Assembly: GCA_021442155.1 (NCBI GenBank)
Contig: CM038222.1
Coordinates: 18,052,923 to 18,116,922 of the forward strand
Direction: 5' to 3'
Source of the DNA: Cymbidium sinense
Lineage: Eukaryota > Streptophyta > Magnoliopsida > Asparagales > Orchidaceae
Length of the DNA: 64,000 nucleotides
Part shown: positions 57,823 to 64,000 of the stretch, in pieces
How the letters are laid out: the number at the start of each line of letters is the position of its first letter
How positions within the stretch are numbered: position 1 is the stretch's first letter
The notes under the pieces: model-generated
Told to the model about the DNA's origin: nothing
What the model saw: the letters and a program-made list of their open reading frames with translations, nothing else
Database searches by the model: none
Position numbers and translations under genes: made by a program

Positions 57823-60800
57823 TGTTTAATTTTGTTATTTGTAATGTTAGGGGCATTGGTACTCTTGCTGTTAGGAATAAGATTAGAAACTTTTGTAGGG
57901 TTTATAATGTCAGTTTCTTGGTTATTCTTGAACCTCTTATTTTTTTTCTTCTAAAATTTTGCATGCGGCTAGAATGATTGGTTTCTCCAATTATTTTTTT
58001 AACAATAGCAATAAGATTTAGTTATTTTGGAATAATTTTCTTTCTATTAATTTCATTAATGAATTTGATCAAGTTGTAAATGTGGATATTTCTTTTGGTG
58101 ATTATCATGCTTTTGGCTCTTTTGTTTATGCTACTTGTAATAAGATTGAGAGAAGGATTCTTTGGAATTAATTATCTACTTTTACTTATACTGTTAATGA
58201 TTCTTGGATTATTGGTGGGGATTTAAATACGGTCCTTTCTATGAATTAAAGGAAAGGGGGTTCTTCACTGAATTTACATTATATGGAAGAGTTTTTGAAT
58301 ATGATATTGGATTGTAAGCTGCATGACGTTGGTTTTGTTGGCTCTCAATTTACTTGGAATAATCATAGACTTTGGCAATGTTTAGATCATTTCTTATTTA
58401 ATAAACATTGGTTAAACCATTAGCCTTTGACTTCGATTAAACACCTTAGTAGAACTCCATTTGATCATGTTCCACTTTTGATTTCCATATAGGATGTTGT
58501 TCATAACAATAATGTCATTAAAAATTTCCAGTTTCAAAATATGTGGGTACAAGATATTAGTTTTCTTGATGCTATTGCTTCTAATTGGTATGCTCCTTTT
58601 TCTCCTAATGATTCTGCTTTTAGTATGAAGAGATTTTGGCTTATACAAAAAAAGGCTTAAGCATCATATTAATTGGAATATAAATTATTTCAAAAATCTT
58701 TTTGATAATATCTAGAACATGAAGCAGCAGGTGAAAGATTTGGATGAACATGTTATTAATGATTCCTTTTTGCTCTAACCTTCATGAAGCAAAGATAACC
58801 ACTTAGTTTAGTTTCAAGATATGGAGAACCTATTGGAAAGGTCGCTTCTAAACATCTCTTCTAGAGGGAAAGAAACACCAAATATTTTCATGCTTTGGTT
58901 ATGAAAAGGAGAGTTCTTGGGAAAATTCATAAAATTGAGAATTCTGATGGTTCTTGGATCAAGAAAAAAGAGGATGTTTTTTCTTCTACTATTAACTATT
59001 TTAAAGATCTTCCAAATAAAAATTTTCAACCTATCTATCCCCTCTATCATTCCTTCTATTATGTCACTTGAGGGTAATGATTGTTTAGTTTCTCCTCCTT
59101 CGGATGAGAAAAATTTTAATATTCTTAATGGTATGAATGTTGATTCTATTGTAGGGTCGGATGGCTACTCTACTTTATTCTTTCAAAAAGCTTGGTTTAT
59201 TATTAAATCTGATCTTGTTAATGTTGTGCAGGGTTTCTTTCTTGGGAATTCTATTCCTAAATATTTCACTTCTACAAATATTGTTCTTATTCCCAAGAAA
59301 GATAATCGACTCGAATGATTTCATACCTATTAATCTTTATACTTTCTTTAATAAATTGATTTCTAAAATTCTAATAGGCTTGGTAAATTTCTTTCTAAAA
59401 TTATTTCTCTAATCAAACGGCTTTGTGAAAGGTAGGACTATCTCTAATTGTTTGCTTGCAAGAATTAATTCATGACTTAAATATGAAAATAAGGGTGGCA
59501 ATTTACTTTTCTAGCTTGATATTACCAAAGCTTATGACAACATTTCTTGGGATTTTATTAACAAAATTCTTTCTTTATTTGATTTCTCTACTAAATTTAT
59601 CTCTTTGGTTAACAATATCATTTGTAATGTTTGGTTCTCTTTAGTTATTAATGGTGAAAACTTTGGTTTCTTTAAGTATTCCCAAGGTATTAGACCACGT
59701 GATCCTCTTTCTTCGTCACTTTTTATTATTGCTACTGAATATTTGTCTCATTGGCTTAATTTTTTGTTTGACAAGAATTCTAGCATGTATTTCAGGAATC
59801 TTAGTGGTTTGGCTATATCCCACTTAAGTTTTGCTGATGACTTCATTATATTTTGTAATGGCTTGTTATAATATGTTAAAAAAATGAAGGTCTTTTTGAA
59901 TAAGTTTGGAAAGGAAAGTGGCCTCTTGATTAGTACTCAGAAAAGCTATTTTATGCCCTTTGTTTCTATTTTTGCTCATAGAATCAATAGAATTAATGAT
60001 ATTACTAGATTTGCTCATCAATGTCTTCCAATCAAGTATATAGGTTCTCCTTTATACTGTGGTCCTAAGAGGTCTCACCTTTTTGATGAGGTTATCCAAA
60101 ATATTTAGAATAAGATTTCCACCCTTGAATTTCATTTTTTATCTTTTGGTGGTGGATTAATTATTTTTAAAAGTATTCTTTACTCTCTTCCTTTTTATTT
60201 GTTGCTTAATATTGTTCTGAATTCTCTTATTATTTTGCGAATTGAAAGGCTTTTTAATAAATTTTTCTGGGGCTCTGGACTTTCGGCCAAAATGCTTCAT
60301 TGGGCTTCTTGGTCTAACATGTGTGGTACTTTATTTGAAGGTTGTCTTGGCGGTCCTTATTGTTCCACTATTTTTTTCTTATAAACTTTGGTGGAATTTT
60401 AAGAAGAATGTTAATTTTATGAATTACAAATACTACAAAGGTAAACATCCTTTAACTAAGTATGGTGACTTTATTGGTTGGAAATGCCTTTATGATGTTA
60501 AATGGCAAGTGAAACCTCTCATTTTCTAGGGTATTAATAGTGGCTCCTCCTTCTTTTTGCAAGATAATTGGACGTGGGAGACCTCTATTGATTCTATGCT
60601 TAATACTCACTCTACTTATTCTTTGAAAGTTAATCATTTTATTTTAAATGGTGATTGGAATCATTCTTTTGTATGACTTGATTCTGATTCTATTTGTAAT
60701 AATAATATCATCAAGATTCCTATTGATGGTATTATTTGTATAAGATTCTTTATAGCATTTCGAATAATGGTGATTTTTCTTTTAAATATACTTGGCACCA

Positions 60801-61811
60801 TATTGAAGATAATAAACCGTCTTCGCCTATCTTTTTTATGATTTGGAATAACCTTATTCCTACCTCTTATTCTATTCTTATTTAGAGGATTTTAAGGGGT
60901 TTTATATTGATTCTTTACTTTGGAAAGAAAGTTTTTATCTTCCTTCTAAATGCTTATGTTATTTTCATATTGAGAATGTTAATCATGTATTTGTTAATGG
61001 TGCTATTGCCTTTAAAGTTTGGAATTGGTATGAGGACTTATTCAACCTTAGTTCTTTTAATGGTAAGTTTAATTTAATCTCTTAGCTTACTTTCTTAATA
61101 CTATCAAAGGGCAAAATCAAAATTATTACTATACTTTGATTTGGTTTATTTGAGAAATGATGATAAACATCATAATGAATCATCAAAGGATTATTGCTAG
61201 GACTAAAGAAAAATTTTATCTTTACACAAGGTAGCATCTTAATGGTACTCATTTTAGAGGTTACAAGTTTGTTGCTTCTAAATTGGGTATTAAGTTTCCT
61301 TATTGTGACTTGCCTCCTTTTAAAATCATTTATTGGATTAAGCCTCTTAATTATTGTATTAAAATTAATACAATGGCTCTACACTTAATAATTTTGGTGG
61401 TATTTTTTGTAATAATCTTGGGAGTATTGTCATGGCATTTTTGACTCCTCTCTTTACTACTTCTGTTATTATGGTTGAACTGATGGTTGTTTATCATGCT
61501 CTTAAGCTTTGTTTGGAGATGAATTTTCTTTCCATTGGGTTGGAATCTGCTAAGATGGTTTTACTATGATTAACTCTACAAGGGTAATGCTAAACTTTTC
61601 TATTTACTTAAGAATATTAAAGCTATTATTTCTAAACTATCTTTTAAGATGACTCATATTTTGAGAGAAGGTAATGCTTGTGCTGACTTTTAGTTGACTT
61701 GGGGAGTAATCTTTTGATTTTACTTTGTTTTCCAATGATAATATTTCAAAGCAATTAAGAGGCATTTCTAACTTAGATAAAGCTGGTTTTCCTTATGTTA
61801 GATTTACTTAA
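57822..61811 (+). pseudogene. LINE 2 ORF2 (endonuclease, reverse transcriptase, RNase H)
   Basis: Start MFNFVICNVRGIGTLAVRN at 57822. Endonuclease landmarks: Asn of NVRG, Glu of LEPL (about 57927), GGDLNT (about 58215), FTWNNHRLWQCLDHFLFN (about 58350), HLSRTPFDHVPLL (about 58440). RT landmarks: GSDGYSTLFFQKAW (about 59155), IVLIPKKDN (about 59280), LDITKAYDNISWDFI-like (about 59515), ISHLSFADD (catalytic box at 59830-59841, in frame with a 88-codon open stretch). A zf-RVT-like zone follows. RNase H: KINT (about 61360), GGIFCNNLGSIVMAF, ILREGNACADF (61651-61690). It ends with a DKAGFPYVRFT-like tail and TAA at 61809. Many frameshifts make it inactive, although the RT DD pair survives. Confidence 0.82.
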
Positions 61812-62351
61812 TTTCTTTTTCTCCTTCTATGATAGTGGTTGCTATCCCTTGTTCTTGGATGACCTTGGTACTTGGTTGGGTTCATTTTTTGAGGTTTTCT
61901 GGCAATGATGGCTAGGACGTTCCTTTTTTTTTCCTTTTGGTTGGTAGCCTTTTTTTATTGTAACCCTTCTTTTGGAGTTTGGTTGCTCAAAAAATTTGGT
62001 TGCTTTCTATCTTGAGCCTTTCTTTCACTTTCCTCCTTCCTCTCCTTTTAATATTTCTTCTCTTGATTTCCTTTCTTTTTTCTTCTTTTCTTTGTAGGTG
62101 TCGACTTCTACTTGTGGCTTCTACTACCCTCCCTCTCATGTTGTTCTCTTTGTGGTCTTTGGCTATTTTTTTTTTGCTTCTATTTTGTTGCTCCTTTTCT
62201 TAGGCTTCTTTTTCTTTTCTTGCTTGGTCATAATAGGGGATTTTTCCCTCTATGTTGATTGTGAAGTTAGTTTTGAGATTTTCCCCTCTTAAGGACTTTT
62301 GTAATCCTTCTTTATGGCAATAAAATTTCTTCTCGCTGTGGTTATTATAAA
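61812..62351 (+). other. LINE 2 3' untranslated region
   Basis: Unusually rich in T and C on the sense strand (runs such as CTTTCTTTTTTCTTCTTTTC near 62070), ending GGCAATAAAATTTCTTCTCG and a short A-run. AATAAA at about 62320 could serve as a polyadenylation signal. The hydrophobic Leu/Phe-rich frames at 61979-62292 are artefacts of the T-rich composition. Confidence 0.65.
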
Positions 62352-62425
62352 AAAACCTAAACCTAACCTAAAACCCTAAACCCTAAAACCAAACCCTAAA
62401 CCCTAAACCATAACCCTAAACCTTA
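62352..62425 (+). repeat. Remnant of telomere-like array 3' of LINE 2
   Basis: CCTAAACCTAACCTAAAACCCTAAA-type words, continuing the block interrupted by LINE 2. The switch to the AT-rich satellite at about 62426 (ATTAGGAGTAGATCTAAG) corresponds to the one at 4216-4240. Confidence 0.9.
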
Positions 62426-64000
62426 AATAAAAATTACATTAGGAGTAGATCTAAGGAATTACCTAATCCTAACATTATTATGGTAGCTAAAGAAAATGTC
62501 TTCAAGAGACTTTCCCTTGACTATTAGAGATTTGAATATGCTAAACCCTAACCCTAAATCATATTATAATATCATTTATTATAGTATAATGTAGCATCAT
62601 ATATTTGAGCATATAGTGATGTGTTTTTGGATGTTATAAGATGTTATGAAATGTTTTAGTATATTATGGTATTGTGCCCTATACTTTATATTAATATAAA
62701 TCCAAAAAATATTGATTTAATAAATCAGATGATGAAATTTGTTAATTTTGAGATAGGAATTAGGTTATAGTACCGAAGGTGTGCTACACCAGTTGTAGTC
62801 TAAAAAGAAAGATTTTATGTCAAAAATAAATATTATATGTTGTAACATAGTATAGCATCATATATCATAATATATTGTTCTACACATTAAAATTCTTTTA
62901 GTACTTTAAAATCACGCAGTTGAGCCTACACTAGCATTATTTATAAAAAATGTTGATTTAGAGTTTAAAATGGTGGAATTTGGCCAAATTCATAATAGGT
63001 AGAGAATGACATCATAATATATTGTTTTAATTTAAAATTTGTAAGTGATACACTAAAATATATAGATTTTATTATTTTGATGAATTTTATGATTTTTTAT
63101 TTGAAGCAATCCCTTGTGATGTGATATGCAATATAATATACTACTATGTTATATAGTGTACTAATATGGATGCCATAACATAGTGTAGCATCATGCATTA
63201 TATCATCATACTATTGTGTATTACTACTTGTTGTTTAGCATATTTTGTTTGTTATAGTATGATGTAGTAGAGTTTGTACTAGTATAATTCATAAAATATT
63301 GATTTATAGGATTGGGATTTGGCCAAATTTAAGGTAAGTTTTAGGGAACATCATTGTATGGTGTGTGTCATTTAATCAAAAGAATGGAATTTTGCATCCA
63401 AAATAAATGTTCATTTTTCAACCAAATTTTTAAATTTTTTGCTTAAAGTGATTCATTTAAAGGTGTAATGTAAGATAATATATTATATGAAAGCATATTA
63501 AAATATAATGTACATAACAATATAACTTCACATATATATGAATGTGGTGGTGTGTTACTAAATGTTATTTTACATTTTAGTATGTTTTACTTTTGTTATA
63601 ATACATTTGGTCAAAACTCACAAAATGTTAATTTGAAGGTTGAGATGGGAGAATTTGGCCAAATTAACATCACACACCAAGAAATAACACCAAAAATATG
63701 CTATTTTGTACCATTTCTAATAGAAAAATAACAATTTTACATTCAAAATGAACATTATTCATATTTTGAGAAAATTTTATTATTTATTCTTTTTAAGTGA
63801 ATCTAATGCTGTAATGTTAGACAATATATTATATTATAGATAATTCATATATATAATATAATATATGTGTTAATTCTATAATATGTTTAGCATGATATTG
63901 TATAGTTAGTTTGAGCTTGCACCATCACAAATCACAAAATGTTGATAACAATGTTAAGATGATGTAATTTGAATGAATACATTGTTAGCCTTTTGATTAA
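62426..64000. repeat. AT-rich satellite, tandem units of about 335 bp (right copy, runs off the window)
   Basis: Closely similar along its length to 4216-5820, starting with ATTAGGAGTAGATCTAA and CTAAAGAAAATGTCTTCAAG in both. Box positions near 62691, 62940, 63280, 63609 and 63920 reproduce the spacing of the left copy. No coding content. It is cut by the window edge at the point equivalent to about 5820. Confidence 0.9.

Larger units (their letters stand above)
56140..62351 (+). mobile_element. LINE 2: near full-length, decayed L1-type retrotransposon
   Basis: 6.2 kb with a CT-rich 5' leader (56140-56294), ORF1, ORF2 with endonuclease, RT and RNase H, a T/C-rich 3' UTR (61812-62330) and a short A-run (about 62349-62355). 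Both sides are CCCTAAA-type repeats, so it was inserted into a telomere-like array. AACCTAAAC flanks both ends but is not informative as a target duplication in this background. It is about as long as full-length plant L1 elements but carries many frameshifts and stops. Confidence 0.88.

Noticed and set aside
61979..62292. Leu/Phe-rich membrane proteins
   Set aside because: Frames through the T/C-rich 3' UTR of LINE 2; hydrophobic only because of base composition.

Overview
The window looks like repeat-packed nuclear DNA from a land plant with a large genome. The signs are degenerate Arabidopsis-type telomere repeats (TTTAGGG/CCCTAAA), plant L1-type LINEs whose ORF1 has a DUF4283-like domain and a CCHC knuckle, Ty3/gypsy elements with a second (archaeal-type) RNase H as in the Tat/Ogre group, and pieces of a plant glycine-rich RNA-binding protein gene. 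I see no intact host gene, no tRNA or rRNA, and no open mobile element. Every protein-like stretch is broken by stops, frameshifts or deletions.

Layout. 1-4215: telomere-like arrays in opposite orientations around a 100-N gap, each holding one glycine-rich-protein pseudogene. 4216-5880: AT-rich satellite of about 335 bp period. 5881-17205: a minus-strand gypsy copy (A); a 7-kb LTR-like unit lies in its pol in the opposite orientation, and that unit itself contains a piece of the satellite. 17206-17545: telomere-like block. 17666-21210: a LINE cut off just before its RT catalytic box. 21211-33590: gypsy copy B (LTR-like unit, long 3' noncoding region, integrase). 33695-52196: gypsy copy C, the most complete, from LTR-like unit through integrase, RNase H, RT remnant, protease and gag to an upstream leader built of tandem hairpins. 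52197-56139: telomere-like arrays with two more glycine-rich pseudogenes in a repeat of about 1.5 kb. 56140-62351: a nearly full-length decayed LINE. 62352-64000: the end of the telomere-like array and a second copy of the satellite.

How the parts relate. The glycine-rich pseudogenes share both junctions, and three share the same premature stop, so one dead retrocopy seems to have been amplified together with the telomere-like DNA as a higher-order repeat. The junction of telomere-like array and satellite occurs twice, at 4216 and 62426; the right copy carries a LINE in the CCCTAAA block and the left copy does not, giving an empty-site comparison. The two gypsy copies that retain RT sequence both lack the RT catalytic half.

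Most unusual is about 49.8-52.1 kb: roughly two dozen tandem units of about 75 bp, most able to form a hairpin. Stem sequences differ between units but stay paired, and the loop stays nearly constant. It lies in what would be the 5' leader of gypsy copy C. All calls come from reading the sequence; no alignment or folding program was run.
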